A stretch of 40,564 nucleotides of DNA from Segetibacter sp. Its GTDB lineage: Bacteria; Bacteroidota; Bacteroidia; Chitinophagales; Chitinophagaceae. Positions within the stretch are counted from its first letter, which is position 1, and each line of letters opens with the position of its first letter. This document shows, piece after piece, positions 18,901 through 25,737 of this stretch. The stretch is from NCBI GenBank assembly GCA_028288485.1, contig JAQBNO010000112.1, positions 1-40,564 of the forward strand, read 5' to 3'. Position numbers and translations under genes: made by a program. Below the pieces are notes generated by a model. That model made no database searches. It was not told where the DNA came from and saw only the letters and a list, made by a program, of their open reading frames with translations.

Positions 18901-19104
18901 TTGTTCCTCGAGCGGAACAACTACACTATTCAAAACGACATCAGCATTTGCACCCTGGTATGATGCAGATACCTGCACAGTCGGGGGGGCAATATCGGGA
19001 TATTGGGAAATAGGCAACGAGGTTAGCCCCAGTATTCCGAGTATTACAATAATAACCGATATCACTGTCGACAGTACCGGCCGTTCTATAAATGTTTTAA
19101 GCAT
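15928..19104 (-). CDS. RND multidrug efflux pump, HAE1 (AcrB/MexB) family
   Basis: Inner-membrane proton/drug antiporter, 1058 residues with 12 membrane helices and two large periplasmic loops. It opens with FIERPVLSTVISVIIVILG, the HAE1 N-terminus. The proton-relay aspartates are in LAIGIVVDDAIVVVEAV (helix 4) and the essential lysine in LLAKNAILIVEFA (helix 10). The second half begins at KQKWVALLGIAIFGG. The GFVPNEDMG loop and the C-terminal FVIPVLFIIF helix are conserved. Likely substrates are hydrophobic drugs, detergents or bile-salt-like compounds, by family. It is the third gene of the locus, after the MFP gene (175-base spacer). Confidence 0.97.
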   Translation of the reverse strand: MLKTFIERPVLSTVISVIIVILGILGLTSLPISQYPDIAPPTVQVSASYQGANADVVLNSVVVPLEEQINGVENMTYMTSTAGNDGTANITVNFKLGTNPDLAAVNVQNRVTRATSLLPAEVTRAGVTTVKRQSSNLVIFSLYSDVPAYDQTFLQNYATINIIPQIKRIPGVGDATVFGQMEYSMRIWLKPDVMASYGLVPSDINAALAEQNVEAAPGQFGEQGSQSFQYVIKYRGRLKNAGEFGDIVIRSAGNGQLLRLRDIARIELGALSYASTTKTNGKESIGVAIAQTAGSNAKEVIEGTLKALDDASKSFPAGVHYVNLINVNDFLDASIEKVIHTLIEAFVLVFIVVFVFLQDFRSTLIPAIAVPVAIIGTFFFLSVFGFTINLLTLFALVLAIGIVVDDAIVVVEAVHAKLDHGYKSARKATLDAMSEISGAIVSITLVMAAVFIPVSFITGSAGVFYKQFGLTLAIAIILSAVNALTLSPALCALFLKPHEEGHHKKKSFIQRFYTAFNTAFETTTNKYRKSVSFLSKQKWVALLGIAIFGGIFYLLMEKTPTGFVPNEDMGTVMSDISLPPGASQERTDEVTRQIAAIAATVPEVQNILRITGRGMLSGTGSNYGMVIMRLKHWDERGGDGQDVTALIAKMFAKTAGIRDAKVIFFAPPTIQGFGATGGFEFQLQDRSGGDIPKFSKVSTDFLAALSQRPEIQFASTSFNPNFPQYQIDVNVARVKEAGLTVSDILSTMQGYYGGVYASNFNQFGKQYRVMFQAEPSFRANLESLNNIYVRNANKTMAPISEFITLKRVYGPQAITRFNLFTSIAVNGSPKPGYSSGDAIKAVQEVAAQSLPAGYGYEFSGMTREEISAGGQTVFIFSLVLIFVYFLLSAQYESYVLPFAVLFSLPVGLAGAFIFAWLFGVNNNIYMQITLIMLVGLLAKNAILIVEFAAGRRRRGMSIVQSALEGAEARLRPILMTSFAFILGLVPLMMASGAGANGNRSIGTGAVGGMLIGTIFGVFVIPVLFIIFQALQEKISGPPKEPVTEEANIDAEDKRLVHA

Positions 19105-19279
19105 GATCGTGTGGATTGTGAAAAGTGAAAGGTGAATGGTTACCGCTTGCCGGTTTCCAGTTCCCGGTTTTGACCGTTTGCTATAGGTTCGATTCTATTA
19201 TAAGTATTTGAAAAATAATTTGGATTTATGCATTTGCTTTTTACAGATATCTGCTAACAGCAACCGGAAATTGCATTTC

Positions 19280-20473
19280 CTACTGCATCATTGCCTGGTA
19301 CACACTGTCGGTATTTACTTCTCTTGGCTTTATTGCAGCACCTTCTTTTAAGGCTGCTACTCCTTCCAATACAATTTTTTCGCCCGGACGTAATCCCTCC
19401 TGTACTACAAAATATTGCCCATTCCCGTTTTCCATTACTCTAATCTCTGCGCTTCTTACCGTTCCTGTGCTTTCAACTATATACACAAACTTTTTGCCCT
19501 GTACTTCATACGTTGCTTTTTGAGGAACAAGTACAGCAGAGTCAACTGTTCTTGGAATACGAACAACGCCGCTGCTTCCGCTTCGAACAATATTGCCGGG
19601 GTTTGCAAAAGTCGCTCTCACACTCAGAGATCCTGTTTCCGTATTAATCAACCCGCTTGCAGTTTCTACCCGGCCTTTTTGCGGGAATTCAGCACCTGTT
19701 GAAAGAATAAGTGATACAGGAGGAACCGTAGCCAGTCTTTGTTGTGTTGTTGCACCCTTGGTATTCCTCGAAAAGTCAAGGGCCTGTTTTTCATTTATAG
19801 AAAAATAAGCGTAAATATTTCCAATGTTTGAAACAGTTGTAAGGGGTTGGGCGGTGTTGCTGCTAACAAGGCTTCCAATTTTATAAGGAATGGTGCCTAC
19901 TACCCCATTTACCGGGCTGGTAATGGAAGTATAACCAAGGTTGGTGCGGGCATTGGCTAAAGTTGCCCTCGCTTGTGCAAGAGCTGCTTGTCGTGCCTGC
20001 AAAGTATACTGGGCCGACTGAAGTTCATATTTACTAATAATATCTTTTTCAACCAATGGGCGAACTTTGTTCACCTGCATTTCCGCAGCATTCACTTCAG
20101 CCTGTGCAATTTTTATATTTGCCTGCGCTGTACGCACTTCCTGTTCATATTGTGGTGCACTGATCTGAAAAAGCATTTGGCCCTTTCTTACTGTAGCACC
20201 TTCATCTACATAAATTGTTTGTATGTAACCATCTATTTTCGGACGAATTTCAATGTTCTGCTGCCCTTGTACTGTCGCCGGAAAATCAGTAAAAAGCGTA
20301 GTGGTTTTTGGAACGATGGTGATAACAGGATAATCTTTTACTACGTTAGCCTGCGGCCCGCCGGGCTTACCTGCAGCAGCCCCTTTCTGTTCACCTTTGT
20401 CGCCGCACGACGCAAAAAATAATAGCAACGACAGCACTGGAACCGATATAAATTGAACTCTTTTACTCATCAT
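19280..20473 (-). CDS. Periplasmic membrane-fusion (adaptor) lipoprotein of the RND pump, AcrA/MexA type
   Basis: Adaptor that joins the RND pump to the outer-membrane channel. A signal peptide with lipobox (LLLFFASC, Cys at about 23) anchors it to the inner membrane. A biotinyl-lipoyl-like half, EIRPKIDGYIQTIYVDEG, is followed by a helical hairpin with many Ala, Gln and Arg residues (about 105-180) and the returning half with TSITSPVNGVVG. The beta-barrel and membrane-proximal domains end the protein near ALKEGAAIKP. A second ATG three bases in (20470) is an equally possible start. It lies 92 bases after tetR on the same strand, so co-transcription with the repressor gene is likely. Confidence 0.95.
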   Translation of the reverse strand: MMSKRVQFISVPVLSLLLFFASCGDKGEQKGAAAGKPGGPQANVVKDYPVITIVPKTTTLFTDFPATVQGQQNIEIRPKIDGYIQTIYVDEGATVRKGQMLFQISAPQYEQEVRTAQANIKIAQAEVNAAEMQVNKVRPLVEKDIISKYELQSAQYTLQARQAALAQARATLANARTNLGYTSITSPVNGVVGTIPYKIGSLVSSNTAQPLTTVSNIGNIYAYFSINEKQALDFSRNTKGATTQQRLATVPPVSLILSTGAEFPQKGRVETASGLINTETGSLSVRATFANPGNIVRSGSSGVVRIPRTVDSAVLVPQKATYEVQGKKFVYIVESTGTVRSAEIRVMENGNGQYFVVQEGLRPGEKIVLEGVAALKEGAAIKPREVNTDSVYQAMMQ

Positions 20474-20565
20474 AATTAATAATTGAAGTTTCGCTCACGC
20501 TCATTTCAAGCAGCAAAATCGAAAGAAAGTCGCCCGAGATGTTCATTCCGAATCAACACAAAATA

Positions 20566-21180
20566 TTATACCTCGTGGTTTTTAAAAAGCGATAAAAGAA
20601 TTACTTTTTTACGCTCCCTCACCAGTTTTTTAAAAGCAGCGTCATTTAAATCGAACATTTTTTCATAAATGGGCCTCGCAACAAAAGGATACGCCATTAG
20701 AGAAAAAAAGTTCATGAAAAAATGAATCGGTTTCATTTCAGGTATAGTTCCTTTATCCATCTCTGCCTGGATCTCTTTAAAAAATATTTTCATTTTTTGC
20801 TCACCTCCTGGCAAAGTGCGAAACAATTCCTCGTATTTACCCGGGTCCTGGTTCATCTGCAAAACTATAAATGTCTCGAGGTAAGGCGACTTAATTAATT
20901 CTTCAAAAAAAACGTTAATTAAGTTTTCAATCTTTTCCCGGAAAGGGGCCGTGGATAACATTACAGACTGAATTCTTTCTCTTAATTCCCGCAGCGCTTC
21001 TTTGAATACCAGGTCAAATAAAACATCACGCGACCGGAAGTAGTAATGCAACAACGTGCGATTAACGCCGGCCGCATCAGCAATATCCTGGGTCGTGGCC
21101 AGCATCCTTCCTTCTGTAAGAAAAAGACGTTTGGCAGTGTCCTTAATCAATTGCTCTGTTTTACTATCCTTCACTCCCAT
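20566..21180 (-). CDS. TetR-family transcriptional regulator of the efflux locus
   Basis: A 204-residue repressor. The N-terminal helix-turn-helix is at about 27-48 (TTQDIADAAGVNRTLLHYYF), with the family-typical LHYYF recognition end and RSRDVLFDLVF after it. The C-terminal ligand-binding half is helical with an EELIKSPYLETFIVLQMNQD stretch. It is the first gene of a minus-strand cluster with MFP, RND and OMF genes, so it very probably controls drug efflux. A 24-bp near-palindrome overlapping its -7 box (21189-21212) is the probable operator, giving autorepression of the whole locus. The inducer is unknown. Confidence 0.93.
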   Translation of the reverse strand: MGVKDSKTEQLIKDTAKRLFLTEGRMLATTQDIADAAGVNRTLLHYYFRSRDVLFDLVFKEALRELRERIQSVMLSTAPFREKIENLINVFFEELIKSPYLETFIVLQMNQDPGKYEELFRTLPGGEQKMKIFFKEIQAEMDKGTIPEMKPIHFFMNFFSLMAYPFVARPIYEKMFDLNDAAFKKLVRERKKVILLSLFKNHEV

Positions 21181-21188
21181 TTACAGTA

Positions 21189-21212
21189 TTGTTTGACAAA
21201 ATTGTTAAACAA
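21189..21212. promoter_or_regulatory. Probable TetR operator (24-bp near-palindrome)
   Basis: The arms TTGTTTgACAA and TTGTtAAACAA are complementary except at a symmetric position. The centre of the site lies about 20 bases before the tetR start and its upstream edge overlaps the TACCTTTG box. TetR regulators classically bind 15-30 bp palindromes at their own promoter. Confidence 0.6.
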
Positions 21213-21217
21213 AGGTA
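21210..21217 (-). promoter_or_regulatory. Putative -7 box TACCTTTG for the tetR-efflux transcript
   Basis: TACCTTTG on the minus strand matches TAnnTTTG exactly and overlaps the operator palindrome by three bases. No -33 TTTG at canonical spacing was found; a TTTG lies 14 bases upstream, which is short. Confidence 0.5.
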
Positions 21218-21328
21218 GAAGAAAAGTCGTGCAAAGAAAAAGATAAAAAGCTGAAACTGCAATAGTGAACGGTGAAATTGAATAAGAACTGTACTTTTAC
21301 TATGGTCTCTGCACTATAACGTGCGGTC

Positions 21329-21388
21329 TTTTTTGGTACCGGCATTTGTAATTCTACCAGGCATCGTTGCGTCGCACTCTTGTGCCGC
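21329..21388 (+). repeat. Dispersed repeat unit upstream of the lipoprotein gene
   Basis: TTTTTTGGTACCGGCATTTG at the left end and core GTTGCGTCGCACTCTTGTGC at 21366-21385. With the inverse copy at 22506-22525 it brackets the lipoprotein gene. Confidence 0.75.
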
Positions 21389-21530
21389 AGGAACTTATTT
21401 AGGCAGTTCCGCAAAAGCGCTATCCTTCATTTGTGCACAATGAGGAATAGGGTTCTCTGCTTTATTCTGCCATCCCCCCCTCTTTACAACAATATTTTCC
21501 TGAAAAACACGTTTACGTTCATTCACCATC

Positions 21531-21556
21531 CATCTTCCTGCTTAAGCAGGAAGATG
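21531..21556. promoter_or_regulatory. Perfect 26-bp palindrome upstream of the lipoprotein gene
   Basis: Each 13-base arm (CATCTTCCTGCTT) is followed directly by its exact complement, with no spacer. It lies 28 bases upstream of the ATG at 21585. It could be an operator for a dimeric regulator, or a hairpin in the leader RNA. No T-run follows on either side, so it is not a typical terminator. Confidence 0.6.
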
Positions 21557-21584
21557 ATTATTTATACCCCGTTAAAATTTTAAG

Positions 21585-22361
21585 ATGAATAAACCATTTA
21601 TCCTGTTTCTTTTTTCCACTGTTACATTTCTTACATCGTGCAAGAAAAACGACCTGGTATCGGGTACCTTCAAAGGACCGGAAGTGTCAATGTATTCAGG
21701 CAAAACCTGGACACGGCATGAACTTGATGTAGATGGAACGCCAATACAGGTTGCAGTAGTTATAGATGATGCTGCGTTAAAGAGCGTACCCATTGGAACT
21801 TCCCCTGATCATCATGAACATGCGTTTTCATTAAAGCTCGACTCAAGGTCTTCCGCTTTACCTTATACCCATGTCGTCCTGAATTGGAACCCAGGCGGTC
21901 ACCAGCCTTTGTCCATTTATGGAAAGCCTCATTTCGACATTCATTTTTATATGATCAGCGAGGCCGAGCGTATGGCTATTCCAGCTTATAGAGCTGACAC
22001 AGCTAAGTTTAAAAACTATCCCGCCTCGGCTTATATACCAGCTAATTATGTTAACGTTGATGACGGAGAGCCTGAAATGGGTGCACATTGGGCAGATATT
22101 ACTTCCCCCGAGTTAAGCACAACTAATCCTGAACCATTTACACAAACTTTTATTTACGGCTCTTTTAATGGCAAAGTAATATTTTACGAACCAATGATGA
22201 GCCTTGATTTTTTAAAAACTACGACCGGATTAGAAAGGAACATTCCGCAACCTGCAAAATATGCCACCAAAGGCTTTTATCCTACAAAACTGCGCGTTGT
22301 AAAACGTAACGGTACAACGGAAATTATCTTAGACGGTTTCATTTTAAGGCAGGCATCGTAA
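21585..22361 (+). CDS. Lipoprotein of unknown function, possibly DUF5602/TTHB210-like
   Basis: The signal peptide ends in a lipobox (VTFLTSC, Cys19) followed by KKND, so a lipid-anchored envelope protein is likely. The 258-residue protein is rich in beta-strand and has histidine clusters: SPDHHEHAFSL (about residues 71-82), VVLNWNPGGHQP and KPHFDIHFYMISEAER (about 110-125). The HFDxHFY motif recalls DUF5602/TTHB210-like proteins, an assignment made from memory of the family. The clustered histidines could bind metal, but this is inference. It is a single gene convergent with the GT9 gene, bracketed by inverted copies of the dispersed repeat. Confidence 0.7.
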   Translation: MNKPFILFLFSTVTFLTSCKKNDLVSGTFKGPEVSMYSGKTWTRHELDVDGTPIQVAVVIDDAALKSVPIGTSPDHHEHAFSLKLDSRSSALPYTHVVLNWNPGGHQPLSIYGKPHFDIHFYMISEAERMAIPAYRADTAKFKNYPASAYIPANYVNVDDGEPEMGAHWADITSPELSTTNPEPFTQTFIYGSFNGKVIFYEPMMSLDFLKTTTGLERNIPQPAKYATKGFYPTKLRVVKRNGTTEIILDGFILRQAS

Positions 22362-22504
22362 GTAGGTGAAGGGGCAAGGGTGACTCGTAAATAGCGGGTT
22401 GTGAGTGATGAATGTGACCTGGATGATATAAAGTAATTACAAAGCCCTCAGACCAAAATTTACAACTATACCCCTTCTTCTAAAAAAGCCAAAATTACTA
22501 CCGT

Positions 22505-22560
22505 GGTACAAGAGTGCGACGCAACGGCCGCTTAATAGCGAACAACCGTCCGGCTCCAAA
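22505..22560 (-). repeat. Dispersed repeat unit, inverse orientation
   Basis: GTACAAGAGTGCGACGCAAC at 22506-22525 is the exact inverse of the core form GTTGCGTCGCACTCTTGTAC. Its T-run end is represented by GGCTCCAAAACCC at about 22551-22563. It lies in the 208-base gap between the convergent lipoprotein and GT9 genes. Confidence 0.7.
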
Positions 22561-22569
22561 ACCCAAATA

Positions 22570-23658
22570 CTATTTTACCAATACCTGCATTGTAAACTTC
22601 GCATCAATTACCTCGTGTATGGCTGCTTTAACCTCATCAACGGTTACAGCAGCAACCAAAGAAGTTTGATGATTACATCCGTTGTTTGTTTCGTGAAACT
22701 TAAAGGAAGACACCTCGCACAGTGGGCATTCCATTGTCCATGATAATAAATTCCGGTTTTGGGTGATTTGCATTGGTGAGGCATTAATAATATTGGCGCA
22801 CCAGAAGATACCAATAGAAGGTCTTTGCAGCGCCCTCGCTACATGTAACGGGCCGGTATCGTTAGAAATAACAATTGCAGACAAAGACAAAAGACCGGTA
22901 CTTCCACCGAGGCTGAGCTTATCAGATAAATCCTGCACCGTGTTTTTGTACACCATATTATTAATTACCGCATCAACAATTTCTCTCTCCCAGGCAAGAC
23001 CTGTAATGCAAACATGATAACCAAGCTCAGTAAGGTAATCGGCAATTGCCGCAAAATTACTGCCCGGCCAACGCCTTTTAATATCACTTGCACCCGGATG
23101 AATAACTGCAAGCGGCTTATCGTCGGGGTTATTAATAATACTTTTTGCTTCCTGGAGATCGTTATCGGTTACTTCAATCTTTGGCTCAATGTTTTTTGTT
23201 TTCGCCCCTACCCTGCCTACAACTTCCAGGTAGCGCATCGTTTCGTTGAAGTAATAAACGTAGGGAACATTGATGTTGAGAGAGGCTGCATCAGGCGTTT
23301 TAAGGCCGGCCGTTAATTTAGCACCTAATCTTAATAAGAAAGGATTTGAGTTTCGGCCGCCACCGTGCAGTTGAAATGCTATATCGAATTCCTCCTGCTG
23401 CATCTTATGGAAAAAGGCCGATAATATTGCTTCGTCAGCAACATAGCCTTCTCTCTCGCTGATACCGCCATATAAAGGAACAACGACAACCCGGTCAACC
23501 GGCCCAGGACGGCCTTGCAAATATTCCTTGTGCCACGCTCTCCCCAAAAGCACGATTTCGGCAGCCGGAAAAGTTTCTCTTAATGCCTGCAAGGCAGGTA
23601 AAACAAATATATAATCACCCAGCGCATTTGCCCTCAACACCGCAATTTTTTTAATCAT
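22570..23658 (-). CDS. Glycosyltransferase family 9 (ADP-heptose:LPS heptosyltransferase-like)
   Basis: A GT-B enzyme that in this family transfers heptose from a nucleotide-activated donor to a lipopolysaccharide core or similar glycan at the inner face of the membrane. The N-terminal fold opens with KKIAVLRANALGDYIFVLPA. The donor-binding C-terminal half has VIHPGASDIKRRWP and SNDTGPLHVARALQRPSIGIF, both family signatures. After the GT9 core it has CPLC (Cys311, Cys314) and CNH (Cys328, His330), a possible zinc site shared with the other GT9 gene at 25738. It has 362 residues. It is convergent with the lipoprotein gene and on the opposite strand to the main glycosyltransferase operon. Confidence 0.9.
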   Translation of the reverse strand: MIKKIAVLRANALGDYIFVLPALQALRETFPAAEIVLLGRAWHKEYLQGRPGPVDRVVVVPLYGGISEREGYVADEAILSAFFHKMQQEEFDIAFQLHGGGRNSNPFLLRLGAKLTAGLKTPDAASLNINVPYVYYFNETMRYLEVVGRVGAKTKNIEPKIEVTDNDLQEAKSIINNPDDKPLAVIHPGASDIKRRWPGSNFAAIADYLTELGYHVCITGLAWEREIVDAVINNMVYKNTVQDLSDKLSLGGSTGLLSLSAIVISNDTGPLHVARALQRPSIGIFWCANIINASPMQITQNRNLLSWTMECPLCEVSSFKFHETNNGCNHQTSLVAAVTVDEVKAAIHEVIDAKFTMQVLVK

Positions 23659-23991
23659 AATACAACTTTAGATGCCTCTTCCAGGCTTACACGTTTCATT
23701 ACCTTTTTTACAATCTTACTAACTTCTCATATAGCATCGCAGTTGTTACATCCCCGATAGAAATTTGACGGGAGCAATTATTTGGCTACGGGTATTCTAA
23801 AAAGATGCCGGTGTTTTTTCTACATTTTTTCACTTTGCAGTTCTCATTATTTCGATTATAGCCATGCATCGACGAATTTATTATGATTTTTTTCCACATA
23901 TCTTTATCGAATTTTCAGTTTCTACCTAACCCCAATAAAAAAAGACCGCCGAAGCAGTCTTTTTAATATTATAATTCTTGATTCGAAAAAA
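23659..23991. other. Leader of the GT9 gene and terminator of the PEBP gene
   Basis: 333 AT-rich bases with no credible ORF. The right end holds the terminator of the PEBP gene (23939-23964); the rest would be the promoter region of the minus-strand GT9 gene, without a recognisable TAnnTTTG box. Confidence 0.5.
23939..23964 (-). terminator. Rho-independent terminator after the PEBP gene
   Basis: AAAAAGAC pairs with GTCTTTTT across a 10-base loop (CGCCGAAGCA). It starts 28 bases after the PEBP stop on the minus strand and reads into T-rich sequence. The symmetric A/T ends would also allow function in the other direction. Confidence 0.8.
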
Positions 23992-24459
23992 TCAGAGCGC
24001 TGCATTTTCGAACATGATCGACTTCGAATTACAAATGCCCGACAGATATGCTTTAGCAATTACATGATTCTTCATCTTTTCTTCAACCACTTCACGTTCT
24101 GTTTCAGCAGGCAGATCTAAAACGACATCCAGTGCATAAAGCCTGAACCAGTAATGATGAATGCCTTCAAAATATTTGGGACAAGGTCCTTCATAACCGA
24201 AGGAATGATTATTTGCCAATCCTTCAACACCGCCCTCAGGCAGCGACCCTTCTTTTATTTCGGTGGTAGTGGGCGGAATATTAAATAGCATCCAGTGCGT
24301 CCAGATGGGAATGGCATCAATATCTTCAAAAATCAACACAAGACTTTTGGCTTCTTCCGGCACGTCGTCAAAAAAAAGTGGCGGACTAACGTTTCTGTCC
24401 ATGCAGGTATTTAACTTCGGAATTTCCTGTCCGTTTACAAATGTGCTTCTAAGTATCAT
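23992..24459 (-). CDS. YbhB/YbcL-type phosphatidylethanolamine-binding-like protein
   Basis: Member of the PEBP/Raf-kinase-inhibitor-like family, 155 residues and no signal peptide, so cytosolic. The conserved ligand-site blocks are present: FEDIDAIPIWTHWMLFNIPP (the D-x-D and HW elements, about 45-65) and GYEGPCPKYFEGIHHYWFRL (the GPCP...H element, about 88-107). The biochemical role of bacterial members is not settled; a small-ligand binding role is inferred from the pocket. It is flanked by the HAD phosphatase gene 64 bases upstream on the same strand and ends in a strong terminator, so the two may form an operon. Confidence 0.92.
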   Translation of the reverse strand: MILRSTFVNGQEIPKLNTCMDRNVSPPLFFDDVPEEAKSLVLIFEDIDAIPIWTHWMLFNIPPTTTEIKEGSLPEGGVEGLANNHSFGYEGPCPKYFEGIHHYWFRLYALDVVLDLPAETEREVVEEKMKNHVIAKAYLSGICNSKSIMFENAAL

Positions 24460-24522
24460 GTTTAAAATTTTAATGTAAAAATCACGTTTTTGTTTAGGGG
24501 TCTCAAAACCTTAACCCTCCAG

Positions 24523-25233
24523 CTATGAAATGGCCTGGAGCCTCGAACAGATCTCTTTGAAGTCAGCCTTATCATAGGTATCGATAATCAGATCAGCCTG
24601 TTGTAACTTTTCCGCGGGGTGTGTTTCGGTAATTGCCAGGCACTTCATTCCTGCGCTTTTCGCCGCAGCTACACCAACCGGTCCGTCCTCTACTACCAAA
24701 CAATCTTTCGGTTCAAGACCCAGTCTTTCTGCCGCTTTTAAAAATATATCAGGTGCTGGCTTACTGTTTTTAACCTCGTCGCCAGTAACAATCGCCTCGA
24801 AATAGTGAAGGAAATCGAGTTGCTTTAAAACCATGTTCATTTTTTCTTTTCTCGAGCTGGTGGCAAGTGCAATTTTTATTGGATAATTGGCAAGGCTCTT
24901 TAAAAAGATTTCTGCAGCATGAACAGGCTGTATCGGGTTTTCACCTACATATTCTACAAAGTAATCAAACTTCTCTTTCAAAATACGCTTTACATCTTCT
25001 TCACCCGATTTACCAACATGATTGATAATAACATCCGTACTTTTTATTCCCAATAAAGGTACATACGCTTCAAAAGTGAGTTTTTTGCCGTAATCATTAA
25101 ACACTTTTTCCCATGCCCTGTAATCAGCTTCGGTACTTTCCAATAATGTTCCGTCCATATCGAAAATAACACCTTTAAAAGGAAGCGATTCAGCAGGTTC
25201 TGCCAGGGAAAGGGTTTCTTCTTTTTCTTTCAT
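24523..25233 (-). CDS. HAD-superfamily phosphatase, beta-phosphoglucomutase-like
   Basis: A 236-residue hydrolase of HAD subfamily I. Motif I FDMDGTLLES gives the nucleophile and the acid/base aspartates, motif II is ATSSRKEKMN, the motif III lysine is in NSKPAPDIFLKAAERLG and motif IV is CLVVEDGPVGVAAAKSAGM. The helical cap sits between motif I and II. Such enzymes dephosphorylate or isomerise sugar phosphates. I chose the ATG at 25231-25233; an upstream in-frame ATG at 25356 would add 41 residues that look like untranslated AT-rich leader. The gene is not of the GmhB (histidinol-phosphatase-like) type, so it is not a safe fill-in for the heptose pathway phosphatase. Confidence 0.9.
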   Translation of the reverse strand: MKEKEETLSLAEPAESLPFKGVIFDMDGTLLESTEADYRAWEKVFNDYGKKLTFEAYVPLLGIKSTDVIINHVGKSGEEDVKRILKEKFDYFVEYVGENPIQPVHAAEIFLKSLANYPIKIALATSSRKEKMNMVLKQLDFLHYFEAIVTGDEVKNSKPAPDIFLKAAERLGLEPKDCLVVEDGPVGVAAAKSAGMKCLAITETHPAEKLQQADLIIDTYDKADFKEICSRLQAIS

Positions 25234-25737
25234 TATTATAACAATTATTAAAGCTTTGTGCCGGTTAAAAAATTCAGCCAGCATTTGTAAAGTATGAAGT
25301 AATACTTTTTTTACGAAAATGATTAAAATAAAGAACTGGTCTCTGTTTTCGTGCAATATTAAGAAGTTCTTGAATTATGGGCGCAAGTGTGAAAATATCT
25401 CTACACTCTTTTATTCAAGAAGTTACCGGTTTTTCGGTCGGATACTATTTATTCCCGGTTGTATCATATTACAAAACTTCTCATTAAATTTTTATATCGG
25501 AACAGGATTTTAAAAAAAGAGCTTTTGTTATCCGAAATCGATTCCTTTTGGTGTCACTTACTTTTACAGTTGTTTTTCACAGCAACTTCCATAGCTTTTC
25601 AAACGTCAACGTTAACAGTTACAGCTTATTCCACCATGTTTTCAAATTACCTTTTCGCACGATTATCTAAAGCGCGGCATAATATTTTTTTAACGCTGAT
25701 GGCTTAAGTAAGCTCTTTAAGAGAACCCGAAGAAAGT
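25234..25737. other. Divergent gap between the HAD phosphatase and GT9 operon
   Basis: 504 AT-rich bases. It holds a degenerate copy of the dispersed repeat at 25548-25567 (TTGGTGTCACTTACTTTTAC, 16 of 20 matching the T form of the core) and presumably promoters for both neighbours. Frames at 25319-25513 and 25459-25707 have no recognisable homology and composition typical of non-coding AT-rich DNA. Confidence 0.5.

Larger units (their letters stand above)
21181..21584. other. Divergent regulatory region between tetR and the lipoprotein gene
   Basis: 404 bases: tetR operator and promoter (21189-21217), one dispersed-repeat unit (21329-21388) and a perfect 26-bp palindrome (21531-21556) just before the lipoprotein gene. 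No credible ORF. Confidence 0.65.

Noticed and set aside
23992-25233. HAD phosphatase as GmhB of the heptose pathway
   Set aside because: Its motifs are those of beta-phosphoglucomutase-like enzymes with a helical cap, not of the capless GmhB type.
25459-25707. 82-codon frame before the GT9 gene
   Set aside because: AT-rich, no homology, overlaps a degenerate repeat copy; lacks any start signal.
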